Below, piece after piece: positions 37,060 through 45,108 of a stretch of 64,000 nucleotides of DNA. Below the pieces are notes generated by a model that was not told the DNA's origin, did no database searches, and saw only the letters and a program-made list of their open reading frames with translations. How positions within the stretch are numbered: the stretch's first letter is position 1; every line of letters begins with the position of its first letter. Source of the stretch: Lachnospiraceae bacterium (GTDB taxonomy: Bacteria > Bacillota > Clostridia > Lachnospirales > Lachnospiraceae); the NCBI GenBank assembly GCA_910574185.1, contig CAJSZQ010000004.1, forward strand, positions 124,001-188,000. The letters are read 5' to 3'. Position numbers and translations under genes: made by a program.

Positions 37060-38073
37060 TTAAATGATTAAATATTGTATTGCGTTGAAGAAATAACCTA
37101 CAACGATAATACCGACTGTGCATATTGCAATGAAAATGCCGAGCAGCTTTGGCTTAACCGCTTTGCGAAGCATAATCATTGATGGAAGGGAAAGGGTAGT
37201 TACGCCCATCATAAAGGAAAGGACAACGCCGAGCAAAGCACCCTTTGCAAGTAAGGCTTCTGCAATCGGGATTGTGCCGAAAATATCCGCATACATTGGA
37301 ACGCCTGCAACAGTAGCAAGCACAACACCAAACGGATTGTTATCCCCAAGCACCTTGACAATGAAATCTTCGGGTATCCAGTTGTGAATAACTGCGCCGA
37401 TACCGACACCGATTAACACATAAGGTGCAACCTTTTTAGCTGTTGAAACGACCTGTTCCCAAGCATATTTCATACGGTCTTTGAAATGCAGTTCTTCCTG
37501 TGGAACATCAATAGCATGACCGTTTCGGATATATTCTTCCACTTGATTTTCAAGGTGTAATTTTTCAATCAGCGTACCGCCGACAACAGCGATTACCAAG
37601 CCGAGAACAACATACAAAACGGCAACTTTCCAACCGAAAATACTCATCAGAAGCACAAGACTTCCGAGGTCAACCATTGGCGAAGAAATTAAAAATGAGA
37701 ATGTAACGCCAAGCGGCAAACCTGCGCTTGTAAATCCGATAAACAGCGGAATAGAGGAACACGAACAGAACGGCGTTACCGTACCAAGTAATGCGGCGAT
37801 GATATTTGTCCATATCCCGTGAAATTTGCCAAGTATCTTTTTTGTCCTTTCGGGCGGAAAATAACTTTGAATGTACGAGATAATCAAAATCAATACGCCG
37901 AGCAGTGCCATAATTTTTATAGTATCGTAAATAAAGAACTGAATGCTGCCTCCTACTCTGCTTGTAGTATCTAAACCGCAGGCATACAATATAGTTGATA
38001 TGAGCTTATTCAGCCAAGCCATACCGAGGACTTCATTTTGAAAAAAATCCCAACCAATTTTTAATGCTTCCAT
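37060..38073 (-). CDS. ArsP/DUF318-family membrane permease
   Basis: The 337 residues form about eight to ten membrane helices in two halves. The family motifs are TPFCSCSSIPLFIGF in the first half and AGVPMYADIFGTIP in the second. Members such as ArsP export trivalent organoarsenicals; others have unknown substrates. It lies 88 bases after an ArsR-type repressor and 18 bases before a cysteine-rich thioredoxin, which supports a metal or metalloid export role. No arsenate reductase or ArsB is nearby, so inorganic arsenate resistance is not implied. The substrate is inferred only from family and context. Confidence 0.87.
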   Translation of the reverse strand: MEALKIGWDFFQNEVLGMAWLNKLISTILYACGLDTTSRVGGSIQFFIYDTIKIMALLGVLILIISYIQSYFPPERTKKILGKFHGIWTNIIAALLGTVTPFCSCSSIPLFIGFTSAGLPLGVTFSFLISSPMVDLGSLVLLMSIFGWKVAVLYVVLGLVIAVVGGTLIEKLHLENQVEEYIRNGHAIDVPQEELHFKDRMKYAWEQVVSTAKKVAPYVLIGVGIGAVIHNWIPEDFIVKVLGDNNPFGVVLATVAGVPMYADIFGTIPIAEALLAKGALLGVVLSFMMGVTTLSLPSMIMLRKAVKPKLLGIFIAICTVGIIVVGYFFNAIQYLII

Positions 38074-38161
38074 AAAAAGTCCCTTTCATATAGTTATATT
38101 GAAATACGTCTATGAGTTGATGGTTTTATAAGCCGTGCGGAAAAGTAATCTATAAACCTTC

Positions 38162-38470
38162 TCACTTTTCACAGCACGACTCGATTTTGTGTTCAACCTG
38201 AAGTGTTGTCAACTGTTCCAAACATTCCTTTGCCTGCTTCACGCCTTTTTCTGAAATGGAATAGTGCGTCCATTTTCCCTCTTTGCGACCAACAACAATT
38301 TCAGCGTCACAAAGTATTTTCATATGGTGAGAAAGCGTGGGCTGTGTCACATTGATTTCTTCCAACAGCTTGCAGGCACATTTTTCGCCCGAACGCAGCA
38401 GCTTTATAATTCTAATACGATTTTCATCACAAAATGCTTTGAAGATTGCCGCAACTCTTCTTTCATCCAT
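38162..38470 (-). CDS. arsR: ArsR/SmtB-family metal-responsive repressor
   Basis: The 102 residues form a winged HTH (VTQPTLSHHMKILCDAEIV recognition helix). The metal site reads GEKCACKLLEE, a CxC in the ELCVCDL position of ArsR. Another Cys pair lies at the C-terminus (ESCCEK). Such proteins leave DNA on binding As(III), Sb(III) or similar. It is the first gene of the operon with the permease and thioredoxin. Its promoter holds two palindromes, so autoregulation is very likely. Confidence 0.9.
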   Translation of the reverse strand: MDERRVAAIFKAFCDENRIRIIKLLRSGEKCACKLLEEINVTQPTLSHHMKILCDAEIVVGRKEGKWTHYSISEKGVKQAKECLEQLTTLQVEHKIESCCEK

Positions 38471-38487
38471 CTCTCAAAACCACCTCC

Positions 38488-38538
38488 CATAGATAACTGT
38501 CTATGTGTTATTGTATGCGTCGCATAGAAGATTGTCAA
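38488..38538 (-). promoter_or_regulatory. Promoter and operator of the arsR operon
   Basis: On the minus strand, TTGACA (38538-38533), a 17-base spacer and TACAAT (38515-38510) form the promoter. The palindrome TATGCGTCGCATA (38514-38526) lies in the spacer. CATAGA-N6-TCTATG (38488-38505) lies just after the -10. Repressor bound to either would block transcription. Confidence 0.75.
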
Positions 38539-38641
38539 TATGTATTTTGAAATTTATTTGCGAAAAGCGGCGGCAGAGAGTTTTCCCACCTGCCCCAAAC
38601 ACACCTCTTATATATTATAACTACCAAGCTTATTCCAAATG

Positions 38642-39169
38642 TTACATACCAAGATAATCCAATAAAGGCAGTAGATATTTTTTATCTGTCCAGTCACAAT
38701 CTTGTCCTACCGCACACATAAGAGCTTTCATCCACGGTTCGTATGTATTTGGGTCTTTTTTGGCTACAGATTTTTGTAACATTTTGCATAAAGTTCTGTC
38801 CATAAATTTCATTTTACTTTCGCTCCATGCACCTCGCCCATAAAAAAGTGGAATATCTCTTAAATCACCTGTCAAATTATGTTCTTTAATTTCTGCAAAT
38901 GCGCCCTCATCATAAGGAGAAGCACCTACACATAATATAGCCAGTTTTTTGCTTTTCAGCTTATCTATATTCTTTTTCAAAAACGATAATCCAGATATTC
39001 CAGAAGCATATATGCCACCGCATAATATGATTGTTTCGTACTGTACTACTTCATTTACCGTTACTTTTGATGTTTCTACACAATGATAATCCGTCATTGC
39101 CTGAAGCCATTCGGCATATTTTTTTGTTGCCCCATATTTTGACTGGTAAACAATAATTCCTTTTGTCAT
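38642..39169 (-). CDS. Flavodoxin-domain protein
   Basis: The 175-residue protein has an FMN-binding flavodoxin fold (IIVYQSKYGATKKYAEW phosphate loop, then ILCGGIYASGISG and ILCVGASPYDEG). It is most like the flavodoxin/protoporphyrinogen-oxidase-like group. It probably carries electrons or reduces a small substrate. The start at 39169 has AAAGGAAA upstream on the minus strand; a longer reading to 39217 would overlap the upstream gene. It is third in an operon after a TetR gene and a small FMN-binding-like protein, which suggests a flavin redox unit induced by a TetR ligand. Confidence 0.83.
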   Translation of the reverse strand: MTKGIIVYQSKYGATKKYAEWLQAMTDYHCVETSKVTVNEVVQYETIILCGGIYASGISGLSFLKKNIDKLKSKKLAILCVGASPYDEGAFAEIKEHNLTGDLRDIPLFYGRGAWSESKMKFMDRTLCKMLQKSVAKKDPNTYEPWMKALMCAVGQDCDWTDKKYLLPLLDYLGM

Positions 39170-39201
39170 TATGATTTCCTTTCCGTGGTAACACTTATAT
39201 T

Positions 39202-39444
39202 TTATTTGCTCCCACATTGCAATGCGTTCTCAATAGCTTTTATGATACATTTGCTACTCGCGGCAGCTCCAGATACCGCATCCACTTTTAATGATTGCCT
39301 GCTGATTACATCATCGACAATTTTTTCAGCTTTACTACCTAACCCGTTTTCATGTTCGATAATTTTTATAAAACTTACACCTATCAAAATAAATAGTATA
39401 ATACATAATAGTATTATGATTATTCTCTTTTTCTTCATCGTCAC
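39202..39444 (-). CDS. Small membrane-anchored FMN-binding-domain-like protein
   Basis: The 80 residues have an N-terminal membrane helix (IIIILLCIILFILIGVSFI) and an outside part ending VDAVSGAAASSKCIIKAIENAL. This matches the tail of the FMN-binding domain (PF04205), where the motif is normally SGAT or SGAS with FMN linked to the last residue. Here it is SGAA, so covalent flavin attachment seems impossible at that site. It is shorter than most family members. Its ATG overlaps the tetR stop by four bases (coupled), and the flavodoxin follows after 32 bases. Confidence 0.7.
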   Translation of the reverse strand: MTMKKKRIIIILLCIILFILIGVSFIKIIEHENGLGSKAEKIVDDVISRQSLKVDAVSGAAASSKCIIKAIENALQCGSK

Positions 39445-40007
39445 TCCTCATTTCCCAATGCCTGTTTTAAAAACGCTTCATATGCAACTTCCTGTTGTGT
39501 ATATATTTCATCCGTTGAAATCCCCGGCGTTGTTACTGAAAAAATAGTACCAATACCAATCGTATAAATCAGCATATTCAAATGTAACTGTTTTGCCCGC
39601 TCTACACTAATGTTTAATTCCTTAGCAATAATTTCAGCAGTATGCGGATTGGCTTCCGATTGATATAAATCATTCAGCGAAGAAATTCCCTCTCGTTGAT
39701 GTAAAATAAAAATCCTAAATAAATGAGGTTCTTCTTGTGCTAATTGAATATAAGATTTGCCCGTACTGCGAAACAGGTCATCTTTGTTTATATGGCTCAC
39801 TACATACTTTTGTGTAAAGCGATTAACCTGTTCGATTACATCTTGTTTTAATCCATCCATATTTTTGCAATAACTGTAAATCGGTTGTACGGAACACCCT
39901 ATTTTATCTGCGATATTTTTTACCATAACCTGCTCCATACCGCTGTTTCTTGCAATTTCAAAAGCGGTATCAACAACCATTTCTTTTGTGATTCTTTGTT
40001 TTGGCAT
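39441..40007 (-). CDS. TetR-family transcriptional regulator
   Basis: The 188 residues have an N-terminal HTH (MVKNIADKIGCSVQPIYSYCKN) and a variable ligand-binding helical domain. It is followed by coupled genes for a small FMN-binding-like protein and a flavodoxin. A 43-base near-perfect palindrome overlaps its own -10 region, showing probable autorepression of the three-gene operon. The ligand is unknown. Confidence 0.88.
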   Translation of the reverse strand: MPKQRITKEMVVDTAFEIARNSGMEQVMVKNIADKIGCSVQPIYSYCKNMDGLKQDVIEQVNRFTQKYVVSHINKDDLFRSTGKSYIQLAQEEPHLFRIFILHQREGISSLNDLYQSEANPHTAEIIAKELNISVERAKQLHLNMLIYTIGIGTIFSVTTPGISTDEIYTQQEVAYEAFLKQALGNEE

Positions 40008-40017
40008 TGTCCCCTCC

Positions 40018-40082
40018 TTACAATCGAGTTATATAAATGCTTTATATAACTCGATTGTAAATCTGGCAATAAGATTTGTCAA
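40018..40082 (-). promoter_or_regulatory. TetR operator and promoter
   Basis: TTACAATCGAGTTATATAAA and its exact complement (40018-40037, 40041-40060) flank the three bases TGC. The minus-strand promoter is TTGACA (40082-40077), a 17-base spacer and TACAAT (40059-40054). The -10 thus lies inside the palindrome. Confidence 0.88.
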
Positions 40083-40130
40083 TCACTATAATGAAAAATG
40101 CGGCAAAGATTTCTCCCTGTCGCAAATTTG

Positions 40131-40541
40131 CTATGCGTAAATGATTTCCTCATTTACAAGCTCTCTCGCACACGCCCTTATGTTATTGAGCCTTTGTACC
40201 CACTCAAGCTGATTTTCAGTCTTTAGCTGTTCTGTGATACCCTGTGCCTGTTTCATATCCTCTACGAGTCTTTCAAAGCGTTCCTGCGCCTGTTTATCAA
40301 TCTCCGCAAGGTAAGCATTCAGTCTGCCGCTTGTGAGCAGATTGATATATGTACCTTTGCGGTATTCTTTGAGATAGCGCAAGTGACGGCCTCCCCATAC
40401 GCCTATCGGCTGTTCTTTCTTGTCGGGGAAGGTAAGGCAAGGAATATAATAATCTCCTTGCAGTTCATACCACAGATCATTTTTATTATCGTAAATGTAC
40501 TTGTCTATTTTGAAATCCTCCAGTATAATATATTCGCACAT
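40131..40541 (-). CDS. TnpV-like transposon-encoded protein
   Basis: The 136 residues contain YELQGDYYIPCLTFPDKKEQ and GVWGGRHLRYLKEYRKGTY. The helical tail MKQAQGITEQLKTENQLEWV then reads NNIRACARELVNEEIIY. This is the TnpV family (PF14198), found on Firmicutes conjugative and mobilisable transposons beside recombinase genes; its role is unknown. No recombinase is left next to it. With the block of minus-strand genes before it, this suggests a cargo segment left by a decayed transposon. Residues 1-25 may be extended beyond the usual start. Confidence 0.75.
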   Translation of the reverse strand: MCEYIILEDFKIDKYIYDNKNDLWYELQGDYYIPCLTFPDKKEQPIGVWGGRHLRYLKEYRKGTYINLLTSGRLNAYLAEIDKQAQERFERLVEDMKQAQGITEQLKTENQLEWVQRLNNIRACARELVNEEIIYA

Positions 40542-41168
40542 ACATCACAGTTCTCCGACTGCCACACTTTGTTATATCTTGTTATGAGATTTTCTTGCCC
40601 TTGATTTTGCCCTTATGAGCAATCAAAGCAAGGATAACATTGTGTGAAATCGTATAAATGCATAAGGCGGGCACATTGCGATAAATTCTTTATTTTCAAG
40701 GCTTTTGGAGGATTTTATTAAAACTCAAAGAGGTGTGATAAGTACCTATAAAATTGTGGGTTTACAATCGGAAGTTGTATAAAGTTTGGGAGAGGAGATT
40801 TTTCCTATGAATAGTAACGTTTTGAAGAATGAAGACATAACAGAAAAAATAATTGCTTTTAATCTACGTCAGTCCTACCATGCAAATTGAATGACAACTT
40901 TCCATTTTGTCGTTTTTGGGGGATAATGCATTGATTTAAACCGATGAAAGAATTAAAACAGGATTATATAATCAAAGCGCTGCATAGAATTACATTGTGT
41001 GCAGTGCTTTTCGTCTTGTATCGGGTATCGTTGTCGGGAACTGCAATGATGACATATAATTTTATTGTTAAGTGGACAAACGTCGTAAAAAGGCAATTTT
41101 TGCTGTACTTTTTACTTTCATCGTATTATAATTGATTTGTGTTGAGATTTTTATGAGGAGCAGGATAG
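40542..41168. other. Intergenic region at the edge of the acquired block
   Basis: 627 AT-rich bases. A 27-codon frame at 40807-40890 has a good site (GAGAGGAG) but stops early and matches nothing I know; it may be the 5' stub of a lost gene. The 63-codon frame at 40944-41135 has no ribosome site. Nothing else is supported. Confidence 0.4.
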
Positions 41169-43232
41169 ATGAGAAAGAACGAGCAAGGGAAGAAGTCTTT
41201 TTTTCGTCGTAAACGTCAGTCTGAAGAGGAAGAGGAATTTCAGATTATCAGGGACGATGAATTATTTGAAGACGTGGCTGATTACGAGGGGAATCCGGAA
41301 GAAGATGAGGAATTTCCGGAAGAAGACTATGATGAGCTGGAAGCGGAGGAGTCCGACGAGGGGAATGACGTCTCCGGGTCTCAGGCAGAGGAGCGGTCTG
41401 ATGGAGAGGAAGAAGAGCCAGAGAATGAGGCTGGAGAGGGGAAGGGTGCGCGAGATTCTGTATCAAAGAATAAACCGAATGTAAACCGAAGAAAGTCTGG
41501 CGATACAAAGAGAGCAGAGAAAAGCCGAAAGAAGAGTAAACCGGAGAAGTCAGAGCGAGAAGAGGATTTCGATGAGTTCGCAGAGGAAGACGACGCAGAT
41601 AACGGGAAGCCGGAATATTCTGATGATTCAGAAGAAAACTCAAGAGCAGATATAGCGGCTGACAGAATGGAAGAGGATTCACAGGAGAAGTCAGGGGTTG
41701 ACGAGGATTCGGATGAAGAGTCTGAGGAGTTTGACGAGGATTCAGACGAAGAGTTAGAAGAGGATGAGATAATAGAGATGAACATGGATGAAGAAGAGGA
41801 CAGAGAGCCTACGCCGGCAGAAATAGCGCTTAAGAAACATCGACGGAGAAAGCGGATTTTGATTGGAGTTTTATCTTTTATAGGAGTGATAGCGGCGGCG
41901 TATCTGGGAGTGTCAGCATTTTTTAGCAGTCATTTTTACTATAATACGAATATAAACGGCGCTGACTTTTCTCTGAAAACCGTTTCGCAGGTCCAGGATT
42001 ATATGGAGGGCGAGGTTGCCGGTTACAGTCTGACTCTTGATGAACAGGGAGGAAAGAAAGAGACCATACAGGGAACAGATATTTTGCTGAAGTATGTGAG
42101 AGATGATTCGGTTCAGAAATTACTTGAGCAGCAGAATCCCTTTTTGTGGGTAACTGCATTCTGGGATAAACCTGAGATTGTGGCGCCTGTAGGGGTAGAG
42201 TATGATGGAGAGAAGCTGAACGGAAAAATTGCTGAACTGACATGCATGAAGCCGGAGGAACAGGTTCCGTCTGTCTCAGCAAAACCGGAATTTACAGGAA
42301 CACAGTTTGAGATTAAAGCAGAGGAGATTGGCTCTCAGATAGATAACGAGAAGTTTAAAACGGCTGTGAGCGAGGCAATCAGTGAGTTTCTTCCAGAGCT
42401 AAATCTTGAGGATGCTGGGTGCTATATTCCGCCGCAGTATACGTCGGAGTCTCCAGAAGTAGCCCAGGCGAGAGATGCGATGAACAGCTATCTTGGAGCG
42501 AATATTACACTGGATTTTACACCTTATACGGAAGTGGTGGATTCATCTGTGATTGCTCAATGGATTAATGTGGACGAGAATATGCAGGTTACTTTTAATC
42601 AGGAAGCGGTAAGAAGCTATATAGCCGGTCTTGCGGAACAGTATGATACTTTCGGGAAGCCGAGAACATTTGTTACCGGGTTCGGCAATACGGTGCAGGT
42701 AGAAGGCGGCAGCTATGGCTGGCAGATTGATCAGGAAGCAGAATATAATGCTTTGACAGCTAACATTCAGAATGGGGAGACAGTGACCAGAGAGCCGAAT
42801 TATGCAAGACGCGGAGCAACCCATGAGGGCAATGATTTTGGAAATACTTATGCGGAGGTTGATTTGACGAATCAGCATATGTTTTATTTTAAAGACGGAC
42901 AGTGTATCATGCAGTCTGATATTGTTACAGGGAATCCGAATAAAGGACATGCGACTCCCCAGGGAGTGTATATGCTGGCATATAAGGCTACGAATCAGGT
43001 GCTCCGGGGCAAGAAGATGCCGGATGGAAGTTATGAGTATGAGTCGCCGGTTTCTTACTGGATGCCATTTAATGGAGGAATAGGATTCCATGACGCAACC
43101 TGGCAGTCAGCATTTGGGGGAGACAGGTATTATGCATACGGTTCTCATGGCTGTATTAATATGCCGGTATCTGCAGCGGCTGAATTATTCGGCTATATAG
43201 AAGCCGGAATACCGGTTGTGTGCCATTATTAA
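41169..43232 (+). CDS. L,D-transpeptidase with long acidic cytoplasmic domain
   Basis: The protein makes 3-3 cross-links or attaches proteins in the cell wall. Residues 1 to about 215 are a cytoplasmic, very acidic low-complexity region with stretches such as EEDEEFPEEDYDELEAEE. A basic stop-transfer (KKHRRRKR) and a membrane helix (about 229-252) follow. Next is a peptidoglycan-binding-4-like region, and the YkuD domain (about 560-687) has the catalytic HGC in YGSHGCINMPVS near 657. 687 residues, about 200 more than homologues without the acidic tail. The ATG at 41169 has a GAGGAGC site upstream. Gene alone; a role in scaffold binding for the acidic part is only a guess. Confidence 0.88.
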   Translation: MRKNEQGKKSFFRRKRQSEEEEEFQIIRDDELFEDVADYEGNPEEDEEFPEEDYDELEAEESDEGNDVSGSQAEERSDGEEEEPENEAGEGKGARDSVSKNKPNVNRRKSGDTKRAEKSRKKSKPEKSEREEDFDEFAEEDDADNGKPEYSDDSEENSRADIAADRMEEDSQEKSGVDEDSDEESEEFDEDSDEELEEDEIIEMNMDEEEDREPTPAEIALKKHRRRKRILIGVLSFIGVIAAAYLGVSAFFSSHFYYNTNINGADFSLKTVSQVQDYMEGEVAGYSLTLDEQGGKKETIQGTDILLKYVRDDSVQKLLEQQNPFLWVTAFWDKPEIVAPVGVEYDGEKLNGKIAELTCMKPEEQVPSVSAKPEFTGTQFEIKAEEIGSQIDNEKFKTAVSEAISEFLPELNLEDAGCYIPPQYTSESPEVAQARDAMNSYLGANITLDFTPYTEVVDSSVIAQWINVDENMQVTFNQEAVRSYIAGLAEQYDTFGKPRTFVTGFGNTVQVEGGSYGWQIDQEAEYNALTANIQNGETVTREPNYARRGATHEGNDFGNTYAEVDLTNQHMFYFKDGQCIMQSDIVTGNPNKGHATPQGVYMLAYKATNQVLRGKKMPDGSYEYESPVSYWMPFNGGIGFHDATWQSAFGGDRYYAYGSHGCINMPVSAAAELFGYIEAGIPVVCHY

Positions 43233-43315
43233 GGAATCTAAGGATTAATTGAGAAAGGAGATGCGCCTCTGGCAGCAGGTGATAAGCGAACTGTGCTGCC
43301 GGGGCGTTTGCTTTT

Positions 43316-44437
43316 ATGTATGAATTGATAAAGAAAGACGGAAAAGCGAAGCGGGGAAGACTTCATACGGTTCATGGAACCATTGAGACTCCGGTATTTA
43401 TGAATGTGGGTACGGCGGCCGCGATTAAAGGGGCGGTATCTACAGAGGATTTGCAGGAGATTGGAACGCAAGTGGAGCTTTCCAACACTTACCATCTTCA
43501 TGTCAGACCGGGAGATACGGTGGTGAGAAAGCTGGGAGGACTGCATAAATTCATGGTGTGGGATAAGCCGATTCTTACGGATTCCGGAGGATTTCAGGTA
43601 TTTTCTCTGGCTGGTCTTCGGAAGATTCAGGAGGAAGGGGTGTATTTTCAGTCTCATATCGACGGACGGAAGATATTTATGGGGCCGGAAGAGAGTATGC
43701 AGATACAGTCGAATCTGGCGTCTACGATTGCAATGGCATTTGATGAGTGTCCCTCCAGTGTCGCAGACAGAGAATATATGGAGAAATCTGTTGACAGGAC
43801 AACCAGATGGCTCCACCGGTGTAAGGCTGAGATGGACAGGCTGAATAGCCTGCCGGATACGATTAACAGACAGCAGATGTTGTTTGGAATTAATCAGGGA
43901 GGGATTTATGAGGATATCCGGATTCGCCACGCCAGGGAGATTGCATCGCTTCATTTGGACGGCTATGCTGTGGGTGGTCTGGCTGTAGGAGAATCCCATG
44001 AAGAGATGTATCGGATTCTGGACGTGGTAGTGCCCTGTCTGCCGGAGGACAAGCCGGTTTATCTGATGGGAGTCGGAACGCCCGCTAACATTTTAGAGGC
44101 GGTTGACAGAGGCGTAGATTTCTTTGACTGCGTATATCCCAGCAGGAACGGAAGACATGGTCACGTCTATACCAGACGAGGAAAACTCAATATGTTTAAC
44201 GCCAAATATGAGCTGGATGACAAACCCGTCGAGGAAGGCTGTCAGTGCCCGGCCTGCAGGAAATATTCAAGAGCATATATCCGTCATCTTCTGAAAGCAA
44301 AAGAGATGTTGGGCATGCGGCTGTGCGTATTGCATAATCTGTACTTTTACAATCATTTGATGGAAGATATCCGAACAGCTATAGATGCGGGGAATTACGG
44401 CGAATTTAAGAAAAGGATGCTGGAAGGCGGCGTGTGA
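43316..44437 (+). CDS. tgt: tRNA-guanine transglycosylase
   Basis: The enzyme exchanges guanine 34 of certain tRNAs for preQ1 on the queuosine route. The catalytic Asps are in LTDSGGFQVFS (near 88) and FFDCVYPSRNGRHGHV (near 271). The zinc site is CQCPACRKYS with a later His in VLHNLYFYNH. 373 residues, normal. The ribosome site is weak. A hairpin (GGCAGCA/TGCTGCC, 43271-43300) lies just upstream and might expose or hide the start. The TGA stop lies in a sequence like the repeat end found elsewhere in the window. yajC follows after 132 bases, the common tgt-yajC order. Confidence 0.95.
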   Translation: MYELIKKDGKAKRGRLHTVHGTIETPVFMNVGTAAAIKGAVSTEDLQEIGTQVELSNTYHLHVRPGDTVVRKLGGLHKFMVWDKPILTDSGGFQVFSLAGLRKIQEEGVYFQSHIDGRKIFMGPEESMQIQSNLASTIAMAFDECPSSVADREYMEKSVDRTTRWLHRCKAEMDRLNSLPDTINRQQMLFGINQGGIYEDIRIRHAREIASLHLDGYAVGGLAVGESHEEMYRILDVVVPCLPEDKPVYLMGVGTPANILEAVDRGVDFFDCVYPSRNGRHGHVYTRRGKLNMFNAKYELDDKPVEEGCQCPACRKYSRAYIRHLLKAKEMLGMRLCVLHNLYFYNHLMEDIRTAIDAGNYGEFKKRMLEGGV

Positions 44438-44569
44438 GCAGTAACGAAAGTGTTACCAGTAATTACAGGAAAACGCAAAAAACTCTTGATGAATCAGGAG
44501 AAATTGTGTATGATACCATTAGTGTCTAAAAATAAATCAGAGATTAAGAATTAACAGGAGGAATAAGAT

Positions 44570-44875
44570 ATGTTTTCATTAGCGGCATCCGGAGGCATGG
44601 GAGGCGGACTGAGTATTATACTTTTGTATGCAGTAATCATCGGAGGATTTTACTGGATTTTGATGAGACCGCAGAAGAAGGAGCAGAAGAGAGTCGCAGC
44701 GATGATTTCCGAGTTGGAGGTTGGAGATACTGTACTTACTACAAGTGGTTTTTACGGAGTTATCATTGATATTTCAGATGATGATGTCATCGTTGAATTT
44801 GGAAGTAACAGAAACTGCCGTATTCCCATGCAGAAAGCAGCGATTGCACAGGTTGAGAAGCCGGCTGCTGATTAG
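44570..44875 (+). CDS. yajC: Preprotein translocase subunit YajC
   Basis: The small membrane protein is associated with SecDF and the Sec translocon. The 101 residues have one N-terminal membrane helix (LSIILLYAVIIGGFYWILM), the family motif MRPQKKEQKRVAAM and a soluble domain with GDTVLTTSGFYGVI. AGGAGG lies eight bases before the ATG. It follows tgt, as in many bacteria, but secDF is not next; a terminator ends the unit. Confidence 0.94.
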   Translation: MFSLAASGGMGGGLSIILLYAVIIGGFYWILMRPQKKEQKRVAAMISELEVGDTVLTTSGFYGVIIDISDDDVIVEFGSNRNCRIPMQKAAIAQVEKPAAD

Positions 44876-44927
44876 TATATCATCTGTGCGTTTTTGTGCT
44901 GACTGAAGAGAGATGAAAATAGAAATC

Positions 44928-44964
44928 GGGCGCCCTATTGAAACAGAGGGCGCTCTAATTTTTT
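44928..44964 (+). terminator. Intrinsic terminator after yajC
   Basis: A 9-bp stem (GGGCGCCCT/AGGGCGCTC, one wobble) with a ten-base loop is followed by TAATTTTTT. Confidence 0.85.
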
Positions 44965-45108
44965 GCACTTTTCCGCGATGAAGGGTTGAAAGGAAGAGAA
45001 AAATGCGATAAGATAAACGATAACAACGAATGCGGGCAGTATAAGCATAGTAAAATGAAAGTAAGCGTTCGGCGTAAAGTGAGGCGGGAAAAGGAAAGGA
45101 TGTATGAT

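Noticed and set aside
40944..41135. 63-codon frame upstream of the L,D-transpeptidase
   Set aside because: No ribosome site; the sequence looks like random AT-rich translation.
41248..41785. Long minus-strand frames in the acidic region
   Set aside because: They arise from the skewed Glu/Asp codons on the plus strand; no ribosome sites or family signals.
44876..45108. Possible T-box or amino-acid leader before leuB
   Set aside because: No conserved T-box sequence or specifier structure is seen; only the yajC terminator is present.
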